From: Prorocentrum cordatum
Taxonomy: Eukaryota; Sar; Dinophyceae; Prorocentrales; Prorocentraceae
DNA length: 64,000 nucleotides
Direction of reading: 5' to 3'
Assembly: GCA_963575745.1 (NCBI GenBank)
Contig: CAUYUJ010005669.1
Coordinates: 1,021,628 to 1,085,627 of the forward strand
Part shown: in pieces, positions 1 through 11,362 of the stretch
Layout of the letters: each line of letters begins with the position of its first letter
Position numbering within the stretch: position 1 is the stretch's first letter
Notes under the pieces: generated by a model
What the model was told of the DNA's origin: nothing
Database searches by the model: none
The model's input: only the letters and a program-made list of their open reading frames with translations
Translations under genes and position numbers: made by a program

Positions 1-1990
1 CGGCGTTGACGGTGACTGCGACAACGACGGCGGCGGCCCCCACTGGCGACCGCGTCCGTGGTCACGATCTGCGCGAACGTGAGCTCTACGACCGCCAGGG
101 GCTGTGGCACCTGAGCGAGGGAAGCGATCGTCGCTGTTCGTCGACGTCGTCATCGAGGACTTCGAGGCTCGACGCTTCAAAGACTTCGACCATAGATGCT
201 TCTAGGCGTGTTTTGCCCTCTAGCGACCTCCAACCTCGGGAAAAGAACGCCTCCCCTCGTCGACGCCGTCGTCGTCGTTGTGGTTGCTGTCGTCGTCGGC
301 GTCGTTGTTGCTGTCGTCGGCGTCGTCGTCGCCGCAGCCGCCGCCGTCGTCAGTTCCACCCACAAAACATATCACAGTGATGTTAGGCTGTTTGGGGGCC
401 ATCCTACGGCCATGTCCGACGCAGCTGAGGCCGAAAAGGGAAACGAACTGCTTGTCAACGATTCGAGACCACATTGATATCGTTGGACCTCATGATGTAT
501 GTTAACGTCACTGCCATGTTCTGCGTTGGCGAGGTTGAACACCCAAGGGGCTCCCTTGAACGTTCCAAGACCGCGCTGGAGCAACATAAAAGATGCTACC
601 AACCTAAGAGACCATCCAGAGCCTCAAACAAAAAACACTGGTTGATGGCTTGCGATTTGATAGTTTAACGGTCTGGGGAGGGTGGTTTTGGGATGCGACG
701 AAATCAAGACCGAGCAAAGACACACAGGGATATATTTATTATGTCTGAGATGTGGCGGTCATGGAGGATGTATCGAACACCGCGGCCGTTCCGGACGGAA
801 CGCTCTCAAGAAATGTATCCTAGAGCTCGGCCTGCCCCATAGCTGCCCCTGGGCGCCCTCGCTCCCTCCTGACCGCCAACAAAAAAGAGGCCAGCGCAGC
901 TGATGACCAGCAGTTTCCCAAGAAATCGTCCAGAAAATGATAATCTGCGGAAGCTCTGCGCAGTATGAGCAGCAATCAGGACTTCATTGCATAGCCGCGC
1001 GGGAATAAAAGTTCAGGCGGGGGGAGGATAGGACGCTGGTGGCGCCCTCCGCGCGGTGCGTATGACGGGCACCCAAGAGCGGGGAGAGCCTGAGGCCCAC
1101 AGCAAAACAGGCAACATGCTACAGCGATCCCTGGTTTATTCGCTCTCGGTCCATTGCCTCATGCTTCAGCTTACGAGATCGAAAACACGCCTCGACACGG
1201 CCAAACATGCAGATGATGCAAATGCGTCGCGACAAGCCAATGCAAGATCGCACTGGACCCCACGGCAATGTGCATGGATGGCCTTAAACTGGGCCCAAGG
1301 CGGCCTTCGAGGCAGAGTGCCCCCCCCTGGCTCTGAGGCATCGGGGTCAGGCCGGGCCAGGCCTCGAAGGAGCGCCCGGTCTGGTCACTCCTGACACGCG
1401 AGACACGCGGGCCTCTCCAAGGCCTCCATGGTCAGCGTTTGGCGGTCAGCGTTTGGCGTTTGGCTTCCCAAACGTCAGCGTTCGGCTTCCGAGGACCGCA
1501 AAGAAAAACTAGGGGTTGAGTCCTGGGTTTGGACCAGTACTTGGACATCTTTAGAAGCGTGGTGAGGCAAGATGCGTACTTCCACCACCTGCAGAAACGT
1601 ATTAGTTTTCGCCCGTGGGGAACTCTCCAGGAAGCGCCCCATACACCATGAGATCGATCGAACGCGATATGGTTGACGAATCCCCATCCTGCTCTGGCAG
1701 AGTATGGCCAACACCAGACCTTGCGACAAGCCCCGTCTGTGCTGACATAGCCCTGCACCAAACTGGGCGTGCCATATTCAATGTACCATCGGCGGCTTTG
1801 GCGCCGCACCGTCAGTCCTGAAACAAAATCCGCGGAAGCGAGCGGGGAAGCCACGCACATCCACCCTGCCCATGGCCTGATCTTGCTCCATAGCCCGCAC
1901 CTCGCAGCCTCATCCGATGCGGCATGAGCTGCAGTGTTCACATGCGCGCGCAAGACAGCACGAGGAGCGCGCGCACCCCCCACTTGCATA
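1..1990. other. Region without a recognisable gene
   Basis: I see no conserved protein motif, RNA gene or convincing exon here. A GTC-rich triplet tract at about 262-350 opens several short frames at once, which is what a trinucleotide repeat does. The rest is mixed-composition DNA with stops in all frames at ordinary density. Confidence 0.6.
262..350. repeat. Imperfect GTC/GAC trinucleotide repeat
   Basis: Imperfect runs of GTC with interspersed GTT and GCC. The same triplet recurs at 3520-3580, 4741-4825 and 11416-11472, so it is a common microsatellite in this genome. Confidence 0.85.
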
Positions 1991-2007
1991 ACCGACGTGG
2001 CGCCCAG

Positions 2008-2480
<473 letters not shown>

Positions 2481-3400
2481 GCCCCCCACCCAGCCCTCAC
2501 CCCACGCCCGCCCCCTCCCGACGATGACGCGCAACAGTCCGGCCTCACGGATGCGGTGCTGCAAAACTTTCGGGGTCCCCCTTGGGCTCTTCGGGGCCCC
2601 CCTCTCCATGGACTCATCGGGCTTCTCGGGGCAACCGCGCAATAATCTGGCGATGGGGCAGAGCCTGTGCCCGCGAGGCCCCTCGGAACCCTTGCCTTCA
2701 GAAGCAGGGGACGGTCGGGCGACCCAGGCTTCCCGCGCCCTTCTGACCGCCGCCGCCGCGGCGAGGTCTCCGATGCCGACTGGAGCATCCACGCGGAGGT
2801 CGAGCTCGACGCCCCGATCAGCCACGAGCGCAGTTCCGGCGTAAACCGCCAGCCTAGAGCACGAAGTGAAAGTAACACGGCACCCGCGGCGTCGGCCACT
2901 CTGCCCCAAGGTCACTCCGCCGCAAGAATGCGAAATACCCGACGCTTCCAGTCGCGCTGCACAGCGTCGCGCGAGACGCCGCGACCTCGCAAGGACAGCG
3001 CCCGCGACAACGCAAGCGGCGCGCAGCATACAATTTGGGGACACTCGCACATGGACCCCTGAAGACACGACGTGAGCCAGGAAGATGTCGCAGCCCCTGG
3101 GGCGCACCAGGCCCCCGGGTGACCCGTCTGATCCGCGCAACCACTGGTGCCGGGGGAGCGAGGGAGGTCGCGAAGCCCGCCCCGGCGCCGCATAGCTGAC
3201 GATTGCGCCCGCTTGAAAAAAACGCGAAACCAAAGCGCCTGCGTCGCGGGCCATGCGCATCCTATGCACCCCGCGACTTGCGCCGGCCATCAGCGCCCGT
3301 GACTTGCGGAACCTGGCGGGGCGCCCTGGGCGCATTTCGACGTCGAGCACTTGGGGCGTCGACGCGACAAGCGAAACCGAGATGACCGCTACACGTAGCC
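2481..3400. other. Region without a recognisable gene
   Basis: Mixed GC-rich sequence. Frames are short and overlapping, with no recognisable domain, exon boundary or RNA structure. Confidence 0.5.
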
Positions 3401-3423
3401 AAGAGCGCGTTTCTTTATGTTCG

Positions 3424-3490
3424 GCGATGACGGGCGTCATGGGGGGGGGGGAGGGCGGGGGGGGGGTATGACGTGACGCCCCCCCCCGCC
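3424..3490. repeat. Palindromic ATGACG...CGTCAT module with G and C runs
   Basis: A near-palindrome (GATGACGGGCGTCATG) is followed by long G runs, TATGACGTGACG and a C run. A related module lies in opposite orientation at about 11535-11640, on the other side of the LINE, and a weaker cousin near 4668-4712. It could be a dispersed foldback unit; its function is unknown. Confidence 0.5.
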
Positions 3491-3519
3491 GTGTGGCTCC
3501 GGCACCACAGCCGCGCCCG

Positions 3520-3582
3520 CGCGCACGACGCGACGAGCGACGAGCGACGAGCGACGAGCGACGACGACGACGACGACGAGAG
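3520..3582. repeat. ACG/GACGAGC triplet-type repeat
   Basis: Tandem GACGAGC-type units grade into (GAC)n. A very similar tract, with the same CGCGCACGACG lead-in, recurs in the same orientation at 4741-4825. Confidence 0.7.
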
Positions 3583-3597
3583 CAGCATGTAAGTGGC

Positions 3598-3852
3598 GAT
3601 CTGCCCATTGCGCCTGTGTACACCACAACGCTCGCGTGCACCACACCACGCTCGCGTGCACCACACCGCTCGGGAGCACTACAGCGCCGGTGTACATTCT
3701 CCGCAGCAGCCATGTGCGACACAACGCCTGTGTACACCACAGTGCTTGCGTGCACCACAGCGCCTGTGCACGCCACAGCGCCTGTCTACACCACAGCATC
3801 CGCGTGCAACGCAGCGCTGGTGTACACCACAGTGCCTGCGTGCATAGGACAG
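3598..3852 (+). repeat. 18-bp minisatellite, left arm
   Basis: About 13 diverged copies of an 18-bp unit close to GCCTGTGTACACCACAGC, alternating with variants containing GCGTGCACCACA. Because 18 is a multiple of 3, several frames stay open and predict His- or Thr-rich hexapeptide repeats; I see no start context or flanking exon to support translation. The same unit occurs inverted at 4296-4600. Confidence 0.85.
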
Positions 3853-3937
3853 GTAGAAGGAGCATGTACGTCACGCTCTGCTGCGGACAACTAAACGCCA
3901 CGCCAGGAAAGTTCTGAGAATCGAATGCGACGTTTTT

Positions 3938-4024
3938 CCCTCCTCCCTCCTCCTCCACCTCCTCCTCCTCCTCCTCCTCCTCTTCCTCCTCCACCTCCTC
4001 CTCCTCCTCCTCCTCCTTTTCCTC
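3938..4024 (+). repeat. (CCT)n pyrimidine tract
   Basis: Nearly pure CCT repeats. Such tracts recur throughout the window and often stand just before AG-ended exon boundaries, but no clear exon follows this one. Confidence 0.8.
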
Positions 4025-4295
4025 CGTCTTACCCCCTGTCGTGCGGTTTGGCGTTACAACGCACTAGCGCGTCTCAGCGTGCACCGCAGAATGGTCGATT
4101 GAATCGGTCCACTTGGTTATCGGACGGCCAGTTTAGCTGGAGCCTCCTGGACGCAAGTGGGAGTTAGGGTGATGCGGGCGGACTCGGGGGGACTCGTAGA
4201 TTCCAGCGGCGCTCCTTTGTCCATGAGGATTTGTTTTCCATTGATTTATCTGGAATCCACACGCGCTCAATCTTGTCACAAATATTCCTTCTGAA

Positions 4296-4600
4296 ACTCT
4301 ATACACAACAATGGTGCTGTGTTGCACACCGCTGATGTGGTGCACACAGGAGCCGTGGCGTACACATGCACTGCAGTGCACGCAGGCACTGTGGTGTACA
4401 CTGGTGCTGTGTTGCGCACGGCTGATGTGGTGTACGGAGGCGCTGTGGTGTACACAGGAGCTGCTGTGCCCGCAGGCACGGTGGCACAAACTGACGCTGT
4501 GTTGCACGCGGTTGCTGTGGTGTACATCGGCGGTGTGGTGTACACAGGCGCTGTGGTGCACGCGGGCACTGTGATGTACACAGGAGTTGTTGTGCATATC
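4296..4600 (-). repeat. 18-bp minisatellite, right (inverted) arm
   Basis: The reverse complement of the 3598-3852 array: units such as GCGCTGTGGTGTACACAG on the plus strand. Both arms also share an edge: AACATGTAGGTGGCGATATG on the minus strand here against AGCATGTAAGTGGCGATCTG at 3592-3611. The pair forms a large imperfect inverted repeat with a spacer of about 440 bp. Confidence 0.8.
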
Positions 4601-4740
4601 GCCACCTACATGTTCGTGCTACCCGTTCTCCGTCATTCCTAAGCATTCCCAGACGCCGCCGGCGCGAAACGCGACGTCATCGACCCCCTCCCCCCCCAGA
4701 TGATTGCCGTCATCGGCCCGGACTTAAAAACAGGCTCCAG

Positions 4741-4825
4741 CCGCGTCCGCGCGCACGACGACGATGAGCGACGAGCGACGAACCACGAGCGACGACGACG
4801 GACGACGACGACGACGACGACGACT
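4741..4825. repeat. GAC-type repeat at the LINE 3' border
   Basis: GACGAGC units pass into (GAC)n ending at about 4824, directly against the end of the LINE 3' tail, which reads GCAATCCAAAAAG on the minus strand. A matching GAC tract abuts the other border at 11416-11472, so the LINE appears to sit within a triplet-repeat target. Confidence 0.75.
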
Positions 4826-4862
4826 TTTTGGATTGCATTGCTGAGCATTGCTCGTCAAGGTC

Positions 4863-7800
4863 TTATCGACGCTTCGCCGTTGCCTTCGCCTTGAGACGAA
4901 GGCCTGTTTTGCTATTGAATTCCGCAGCAGCTGCAGAGCTCCCTGGCCAGATACCTTTAGCAATCTGCTCCAGGTTGTATCTGCCGTCCTTGGTGGCAGG
5001 ACGGCACTCTTTGGCAAGGTTCCTGAGGGCTCCGCCCTCACGTGCACACATATAACCACAGTTGCTGCAATAGAAAATGGGGATGTCTTCATGGGCCACA
5101 ACATTGTGCGACTGATGAGGAGATCGGCCCCCGATTTGTAGCCTCTGGTGGGCCTCAGGGACCCTTCCCGCGGGGTGGGCAGCACCATCGGGGACACCAA
5201 CTGGGTGACAGGGGGTCAAAAGCCATTTGAGAACACGGGCTCTGCCACCCACACGGCCGAGACAAACCGAACACGTGGCTTTGATCCCCTGTCGTCCCTG
5301 CTTCACTAAAGACGGGGTATGTGCACTGGTCGCCACAGCTTTCTGCAAGACGCTGGGGCGGGGTGCTCGCTGCTGCTCAGCCAGGGTCGGGAGTCTCTCA
5401 ACCTGGGCCCTGGCTTCGTTATCGGCCTGCATAACTTCTTCGAGCACAGTGCACAAACGCCTACGAACTCTGGCGGCTTTAGCTTCAACATCTTTGACAT
5501 TCTGGACCTGGTCGGGGTGAAGCTGAAACTTCATAGCCGCGTCGTCAGCATGGGTATATACTAAGCTGTTGGCCTGGATCCAAAGCTCTGGAAAATTCAT
5601 TTCAGCTCGCCTGGCTTGGGCCACGTGGCTCTCAACCTTATGGCATAAAACGTGGCGCCCACCTCGGGCACCCCGAAATCTCTTCCAGAGGTCCCTATTC
5701 GTTCTGGGTTTGCTGGCATCGGGCCGACACACGCCACGGGCCACATAGGCCGAGTCAGTTATAAAGTGAAGCTCGCCGTCAGGCGGTAGGTTAAACTCAA
5801 GGGGAAGGTCCTCCAGCCAGCAAATGAGAGCCAGCAATTCGGCACGGTTGCTAGACTGCTTGGGCCCTGGGAGGTTCCCCGCTTGGCCTTTGATGGGCCC
5901 AATCTGGTTCCAGCTAGGGTCTTTACACCATGCGGCAAGATGGGTAAATGCCCACCCACATCTACGGAGGCGAGGGTCTTTGGTGTGGGCTCCTCCAGAG
6001 CCGTCACCCGCCCCCCAAAACTGGGTCCCTGGCTCGAGGTTGGCAATGGCCTCGGGTTGGGTTTGCCACGTCCACGCGTGGGCCTCACTGAGGGGGGGAT
6101 CGACAACGGCCCACGACGCTGGGATGAGACCTCGAAGCCAGAAACAAGGAAACTGCTGATATCCATCGGCGGCCTCTTTCTCGAGGTCCGCCGTCTCGCG
6201 GCAGACGTCCAGATGAGAGTTGGCGCTGCACTGCCAAGATCGATGAAAAGGAGTCTCTGGCTGATTGGTATTACATCGCACACAAAATGAGTCGGATTCG
6301 CCGAAGATGCCAGCCTCGCAAAGCCGAGACCTCGGCCAGGTTGATCCAGTTGCCATGGCCATAACATTACCCCTGATGCCTGGAGCAGCTGTGGAGGTCA
6401 TCTTGTCTAAGGTGCGGAGGGACTGACGAAGGGAGAAGAGGTCCGCCCCACCCTCCAGCCCCCCGCCCAAGTAGTGCTGGCTAGCTTGCTTCCACGCTTG
6501 GCTCCACAGGCTCTGGGTGAATTCTTCAAGAAAAGGTTCGTAGTCAATATCGCCAGACTGCAATGATAGTCGCCACCAGTCGTCTGTGACTGGTGAGCAC
6601 CAGGTTAAATACGTGTCATCAGTGGCCGTCCAACCCGCATCCAGAAGCGCAGCGACCGCCCCCGCCATCGGTCCTCGGACATGTCTCCAGCGGTCGGTCT
6701 TCGGGGTCTGGGCGACACGGTTGGCCACCTTGGGCCAAGCTCTGGCAAGTCTGGGAAGGACGTGCTCACTGTCTTTGTCACGGGTGATAAACTGAAACCA
6801 AGTCTGCAACTGGCGGACTCTAAGTTCAATGCCTGGGTTGCGATTCCCCAGTTCAAGCGCCAGGTAAGCAGTCAGGCAACGCCCAGCCTTGCGACCCCCA
6901 AGCGCCCCCGCCACAGCGCGTTGAACCTTCACAATCTGGGACGGGGCCATGCCTGTAGCCATAGCTCCGTAGGCAATGCGGGGCACAGGAGACATCAGGG
7001 TCAGCTTCCGCCTGGCTAGGCGGATGCGACTAAACTTAGAAACCTTGCGAAACTTAGAAAGCTGGCGGAACGCCTGGCTGACACGCTTGTTGTGCTTGAT
7101 TTTGTTCTGCCTTCTGGACCCCCTTTCGAGCCCAAGGTCAGCGATCACAGCACTAGGTTTAAGTTTAAACTCTGACACATTCTTGTTAAATTCAGCGCAG
7201 ACTGCTTTGGCCATGTCGATGTCGGTCCCGATAACCCCAGACTTCCCCGAGATGTCGAGGCCCAGGGAACGGGCACCATGGAAGAAAACTGAAGCCGCCT
7301 TGGCTAGGACGGGAGCCAGGACATGTTTCGGCCCTTCAGCGCGCTGGTTTATATCATCAAGCCATTGGTATGATCTGACACCTCTGGGTAAAAACTGGCG
7401 GTGGATATCATCGAGCAAATCATATAAAACAGCTCTGGGAAGATTATTTGCATCGCTATCTCCAGTCAAGAGCGATCCCGTGGGCTGAATGGGTGCAGCG
7501 ATCGCGCCCCTGGAGCGCAGCATCCTCGGTGACATGTACAGGACCGCCGCCATGCCGAGCTTCCTGGGCGAGAATGCAAGCTTGAGCGCCGCCTCGAATG
7601 CCATGATGGGGTTGACGCTGTCGTAGAATTCTGCAAAGTCCCACATCACGTTAGCATAGTGTATGTCCAGCTCGTCATCGACTTCGTCACAGAACAGGCG
7701 GAAGATGCCGCACTGGAGGGCACTGCTGCCCTTGATGGCCTGGTCCCAGTGCCCTGCCTTGGCCGCGCACCAGTCGGCCCCAATGACCTTGCGCATCTGC

Positions 7801-10166
7801 GCCCAGAAACGCATGAGCCATGGAATCAATGCAACGCCCCTCTCCGAGCCGTCTGGCTTCGGAATCATGCCCACCAGTACACTCATGAGCTGCCACGGCC
7901 ACGCCATCTGCCTCTCGCATTGGTTGAAGAAGTCGGCCAGGTCCTGCTTGGCCTGGAACGGCAAGTTGCGAATGTCCAAGGGGCCGAGGTTGTCGCTGCC
8001 ACGGCCCGTGGCGTTGGGCAGGACGGTGGCCTTCTCGTGGATGAGGTAGGGATCTATGGGCTGCCATGCGTCCTCATGTTCCGCAAGGCGTTTGCACTTG
8101 CGGCGGAACGCCTGGAGGTCGGAGAGCTTCACCGTGCCGCTCCAGCGCTGCGCCCATGCACCTCGCTTGCCCTCCATGATGCTAAACAGGTCGGTGGAGG
8201 CCGCAGGCCCGACCCCGTACTCCATGATCGGCCCCGCTGAGTCGGTACTCCACTTGAGGACCTTGCTGGGTTTCTTGGCCGTGCACTGGACGACCCACTC
8301 CTGGAAGGCCTGTAGTCCTTGTCGGACCTCAGCGCGCTGGAATCTGTCGGCCAGGATCCCCAGTGCATAGGCCATGGTGGCAGCCTGGTCAGTGGTCCAA
8401 TCACGCACAGCTGATAGACCATGCTGCCACTTGAGCTTGGTGGCATTGTCGATAGGCACAAGGTTGTCGTCGGGCATAGCGTGTGCATGGGTGTAGATGA
8501 TGTCCGCCGCGTTCTCGCCAGCCTCGGAGAGCGCGTCGTTCGTCCTGGCCATGGCCTTTGCCAGCAGCTGAGTACATGCTGCCATAGTGCTCCACCATCG
8601 CGTTGCCCGACTGGAAGTGCATGCCCCCGTGCCTGCTCGAGGTGCTCGGATCTTCATATGGGCAGGAGCGCGTGCCATGCCTCGGCCAACATAGCGGTGC
8701 CGCTCATCAGCTGATATATTCATGATGTCAGTATAAAAGTATTCCACGTTCGTGATCCATCTGGCGTACTGCATGCCCAAGTCGTCGGCGGCCTCGGACG
8801 AGGACTGGTACGCCTGGGAGTCCCGAATGTAGTCGGGCGGTGCATCGTACTGGACCTGGCGGTGGCAGACCTGTGCCCACAGCTCGTCCTTCTCTGCCGC
8901 CGTGAGCCTGGCCACCGTCGGGCACGGCGGCGTCATCGGGAAGCCCAGCAAACGGTCGTGGGACTGCTGCTCGTCGTGGTCCATGTCATGCGCCTCCGCA
9001 GCACTGGGGGCTGCCCCTGCCTCGGCCGACCGCCAGATCGCAGGGCCATCGGGGGCCCGCGAAGGCAGGTCGGCTGGCGCCGCGCGGCCTCCGCTCGAAG
9101 GCGGCCCGCACATGTGCGCGGGCAGGGGTGGGCCATCCACAGGCTGCTGCTGAGACGCCGCCTCGGTGACCTCTGGGTTGAGGGCCTCCAAGGGGTTGTC
9201 CTGCATGCGCTCGAGCCTGCGCTGCTCAGCCTCGCGCTTGGCCCGTGAGCGCTTGCTATTCGGGTCCGCAGCCTTCTGCTCCGCTGGAGGGTGCGCGAAG
9301 GAGAAGGGAGTCGGCAGGATCAGAGCCCATGCTGGCGCCGACTGTGATGTATACTGGGCCACAAGGCCCATGTGGCTCTTGTGGTCTCCCATTGTGTCCG
9401 CAAAGAGTTTGGCGGGCACGTGATGACCTGGCCCTCCGATGACCGCGTAATCCAACATGCGGCCTCCTGTGAACTGAGTGAAAGAGACATTGGAGGGCTT
9501 ACAGATGCGGCCGTCGACGTAGTTGACCCATCCTGACTCCTCCAGCTCCGTCGGTACCAGGTTCCAGTCGCCAATCGCGATCCAGTCCCCCATGAGACTC
9601 TTGATAACGGCCCCGAGGTTCTGTAGCTTGATGAGGTTCTGGCCAGCCACACCGATGGATGTGGTGAGGTACACGATGAGCACCGTGAGCTGGCCATGAT
9701 GCATCTGGATGGTGAGCGCCTGGAAGTCCCAGAAGTCAATGGGTCCTGCGACGAAGTGGGGCTCTGGCTTCCTGTGGCGCAACTGTCCCTTTGTCTGGTT
9801 GCGGTAGCGGGCCAGGTGGCCCAATGATGAACACTGCAGGTGGCGTCGAGCTCCCAAGACCACTCCACCTGCCTTCTGCACTGTGCCGTCGGCTCGCGAC
9901 GGTGAGATAACTGCCTTCCAAGCTGATGCATCAAACTCTGCAAGCACTGCGTCACTGGTGCGCTCGCTCTGATGAGTCTCCAATAGTCCGAGGATGTCCG
10001 CCTGGAACGGCGGCGACTTGACGATCTTCTTGCACTTTGGCCCCCAGTCGGTAATGTTACGCACGTAGATCGTGCGAAAGCTGGGCTGGCTAAAGGTCCT
10101 CCTTATCTTTGGTTCGCTCCTCGTGGGCGCGAGCCCTTGCGGCCTCAGCGAGCTTGGTGGCTGCAT
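4863..10166 (-). CDS. LINE ORF2: endonuclease, reverse transcriptase, RNase H, Cys-rich tail
   Basis: Encodes the enzymes that nick target DNA and copy the element's RNA into it. The frame is open further upstream, but that part shadows ORF1; the ATG at 10166 overlaps the ORF1 end by 77 nt and leads straight into the endonuclease. From that start (about 1767 residues): an exonuclease-endonuclease-phosphatase domain at roughly 25-275 with LLETH, GDWN, MLDY and DHKSH motifs; reverse transcriptase with motif A WDFAEFYD (Asp near 843) and catalytic WLDDIN (Asp pair near 936-937); RNase H with AGDGSG (Asp 1388), RAELLAL (Glu 1443) and FITDSAY (Asp 1470); and a C-terminal Cys cluster containing CSNCGYMC. 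All key acidic residues I can check are present. ORF2 is one nucleotide out of phase with ORF1, so reinitiation or frameshifting is needed. Confidence 0.93.
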   Translation of the reverse strand: MQPPSSLRPQGLAPTRSEPKIRRTFSQPSFRTIYVRNITDWGPKCKKIVKSPPFQADILGLLETHQSERTSDAVLAEFDASAWKAVISPSRADGTVQKAGGVVLGARRHLQCSSLGHLARYRNQTKGQLRHRKPEPHFVAGPIDFWDFQALTIQMHHGQLTVLIVYLTTSIGVAGQNLIKLQNLGAVIKSLMGDWIAIGDWNLVPTELEESGWVNYVDGRICKPSNVSFTQFTGGRMLDYAVIGGPGHHVPAKLFADTMGDHKSHMGLVAQYTSQSAPAWALILPTPFSFAHPPAEQKAADPNSKRSRAKREAEQRRLERMQDNPLEALNPEVTEAASQQQPVDGPPLPAHMCGPPSSGGRAAPADLPSRAPDGPAIWRSAEAGAAPSAAEAHDMDHDEQQSHDRLLGFPMTPPCPTVARLTAAEKDELWAQVCHRQVQYDAPPDYIRDSQAYQSSSEAADDLGMQYARWITNVEYFYTDIMNISADERHRYVGRGMARAPAHMKIRAPRAGTGACTSSRATRWWSTMAACTQLLAKAMARTNDALSEAGENAADIIYTHAHAMPDDNLVPIDNATKLKWQHGLSAVRDWTTDQAATMAYALGILADRFQRAEVRQGLQAFQEWVVQCTAKKPSKVLKWSTDSAGPIMEYGVGPAASTDLFSIMEGKRGAWAQRWSGTVKLSDLQAFRRKCKRLAEHEDAWQPIDPYLIHEKATVLPNATGRGSDNLGPLDIRNLPFQAKQDLADFFNQCERQMAWPWQLMSVLVGMIPKPDGSERGVALIPWLMRFWAQMRKVIGADWCAAKAGHWDQAIKGSSALQCGIFRLFCDEVDDELDIHYANVMWDFAEFYDSVNPIMAFEAALKLAFSPRKLGMAAVLYMSPRMLRSRGAIAAPIQPTGSLLTGDSDANNLPRAVLYDLLDDIHRQFLPRGVRSYQWLDDINQRAEGPKHVLAPVLAKAASVFFHGARSLGLDISGKSGVIGTDIDMAKAVCAEFNKNVSEFKLKPSAVIADLGLERGSRRQNKIKHNKRVSQAFRQLSKFRKVSKFSRIRLARRKLTLMSPVPRIAYGAMATGMAPSQIVKVQRAVAGALGGRKAGRCLTAYLALELGNRNPGIELRVRQLQTWFQFITRDKDSEHVLPRLARAWPKVANRVAQTPKTDRWRHVRGPMAGAVAALLDAGWTATDDTYLTWCSPVTDDWWRLSLQSGDIDYEPFLEEFTQSLWSQAWKQASQHYLGGGLEGGADLFSLRQSLRTLDKMTSTAAPGIRGNVMAMATGSTWPRSRLCEAGIFGESDSFCVRCNTNQPETPFHRSWQCSANSHLDVCRETADLEKEAADGYQQFPCFWLRGLIPASWAVVDPPLSEAHAWTWQTQPEAIANLEPGTQFWGAGDGSGGAHTKDPRLRRCGWAFTHLAAWCKDPSWNQIGPIKGQAGNLPGPKQSSNRAELLALICWLEDLPLEFNLPPDGELHFITDSAYVARGVCRPDASKPRTNRDLWKRFRGARGGRHVLCHKVESHVAQARRAEMNFPELWIQANSLVYTHADDAAMKFQLHPDQVQNVKDVEAKAARVRRRLCTVLEEVMQADNEARAQVERLPTLAEQQRAPRPSVLQKAVATSAHTPSLVKQGRQGIKATCSVCLGRVGGRARVLKWLLTPCHPVGVPDGAAHPAGRVPEAHQRLQIGGRSPHQSHNVVAHEDIPIFYCSNCGYMCAREGGALRNLAKECRPATKDGRYNLEQIAKGIWPGSSAAAAEFNSKTGLRLKAKATAKRR

Positions 10167-11226
10167 CCGATCGCTTTGCTGCACTAGCTGCGGCAGGAGC
10201 GGCGGCGGACGCGGCGGTAGGTGCAGCCTCAGGGCCAGGGCGACCGCCATCACCACCGCCAGCTGCAGCAGCGGGTGGTGCCGCGGCGCTGCCCGTGCCC
10301 GCCTCGGCGGCCTGAGCCCCACTGCCGTCGGCCTCGGTGCGCGGCCGCTTGGCGCGGAGCCTGCTGCGCAAGGCTTCCAGCTCTTGCTTGCGCTGCTGGA
10401 TGGCAGTGGCGCCTGAGCCGAAGACCTCCTTGACCTTCGTCTTGAGCTCGTCGAGGAACTGCTGCTTGAGGTCGGCCCACTTCTTGGAGTCCTCGGCGTC
10501 GAGCTCGAGGTCGGAGGTGTCGAAGGCCTCGCCCTCCTCGAAGGCGAGGTCCTCCCCGCTGAGGAGGAGCTTGCTGAGGTTGAGGCCACCTGCCGTCGAC
10601 TTGAAAGCCGAAGGCGTCCGCGTGCCGCGCGCCTCGTTGATCGCGTCGAGGGTCTCCTGCGCCGCGGCCTGGGCGTCACCGAGGGCCTCCGCGCAGTGCT
10701 GGGTGTGGGCCTCGCATTGGACGACCCAGTCCTTGGCCTTGCTCTCCGAGGTTGCCGCCTTCGTAAGTGCTGCCGCTGCCTTACGTTCAGCTGCCAGGAG
10801 ACGTTGGTACTTCGCGTCGAGTGACTCCTGCTGAGCTGGCTTAGGCGGTGCGATCTTGTCTTTGAAGAGTGCCAGCTCGGCGCGGGCCTCCTCCGAGAGA
10901 GATTTGTCCAGCATGGCCAGGAGGGAGTCAGTGTCAGTCGGCTCGGCGTCGGGCGGCTTGGACGAGGGTTGTGACTGCGGCTGCCGCTTGCGGCCACCCT
11001 TGGACTTGGGCCAGGCGCTCCACGGCTTCCAGCCGTCCTGCCAGCCCGCCTGCTCGCCCTGCAGCGCAGCGTGCACGCGCGTGTCCCATGCCCCGCGCGG
11101 CTGCTGGCTGCGCCAAGGGGTGACCGCCAGCTCGAGCGACTTGCCGCAGCCGAAGCACCTGTCTTTGCCTTTCCACGTCCAGTTGTACGAGCACGCCGCA
11201 CACTTGACATAGCCAGGCTTGGACAT
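10090..11226 (-). CDS. LINE ORF1: zinc-ribbon, charged and Ala-rich protein
   Basis: About 378 residues from the ATG at 11226; an upstream GTG in the same frame is possible, but the ATG gives a clean start just before the zinc motif. The N-terminus carries KCAACSYNW followed by CFGCG, a CxxC...CxxC zinc-ribbon-like pair. Then comes a Trp/Lys/Pro-rich segment and a long Ala/Glu/Lys region with probable coiled coil, and the end is Ala/Gly/Pro-rich. By position it corresponds to the RNA-binding ORF1 protein of LINEs, but it has no RRM or CCHC knuckle that I can see. The 189-nt leader runs from the spliced leader to this start. Confidence 0.8.
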   Translation of the reverse strand: MSKPGYVKCAACSYNWTWKGKDRCFGCGKSLELAVTPWRSQQPRGAWDTRVHAALQGEQAGWQDGWKPWSAWPKSKGGRKRQPQSQPSSKPPDAEPTDTDSLLAMLDKSLSEEARAELALFKDKIAPPKPAQQESLDAKYQRLLAAERKAAAALTKAATSESKAKDWVVQCEAHTQHCAEALGDAQAAAQETLDAINEARGTRTPSAFKSTAGGLNLSKLLLSGEDLAFEEGEAFDTSDLELDAEDSKKWADLKQQFLDELKTKVKEVFGSGATAIQQRKQELEALRSRLRAKRPRTEADGSGAQAAEAGTGSAAAPPAAAAGGGDGGRPGPEAAPTAASAAAPAAASAAKRSDAATKLAEAARARAHEERTKDKEDL

Positions 11227-11362
11227 GTCTGGTGAGGGATGGAGGCTAGCGAACCCCTCGCCCCCGGTGCGCACTCCACTGGGAGCCGCTGGTCGCGCAC
11301 TGGGGGACGAGGGACCTCCGTGAGGGATGAAAGCTGCCGCGGACTAGCGGTATCCAGTCTTG

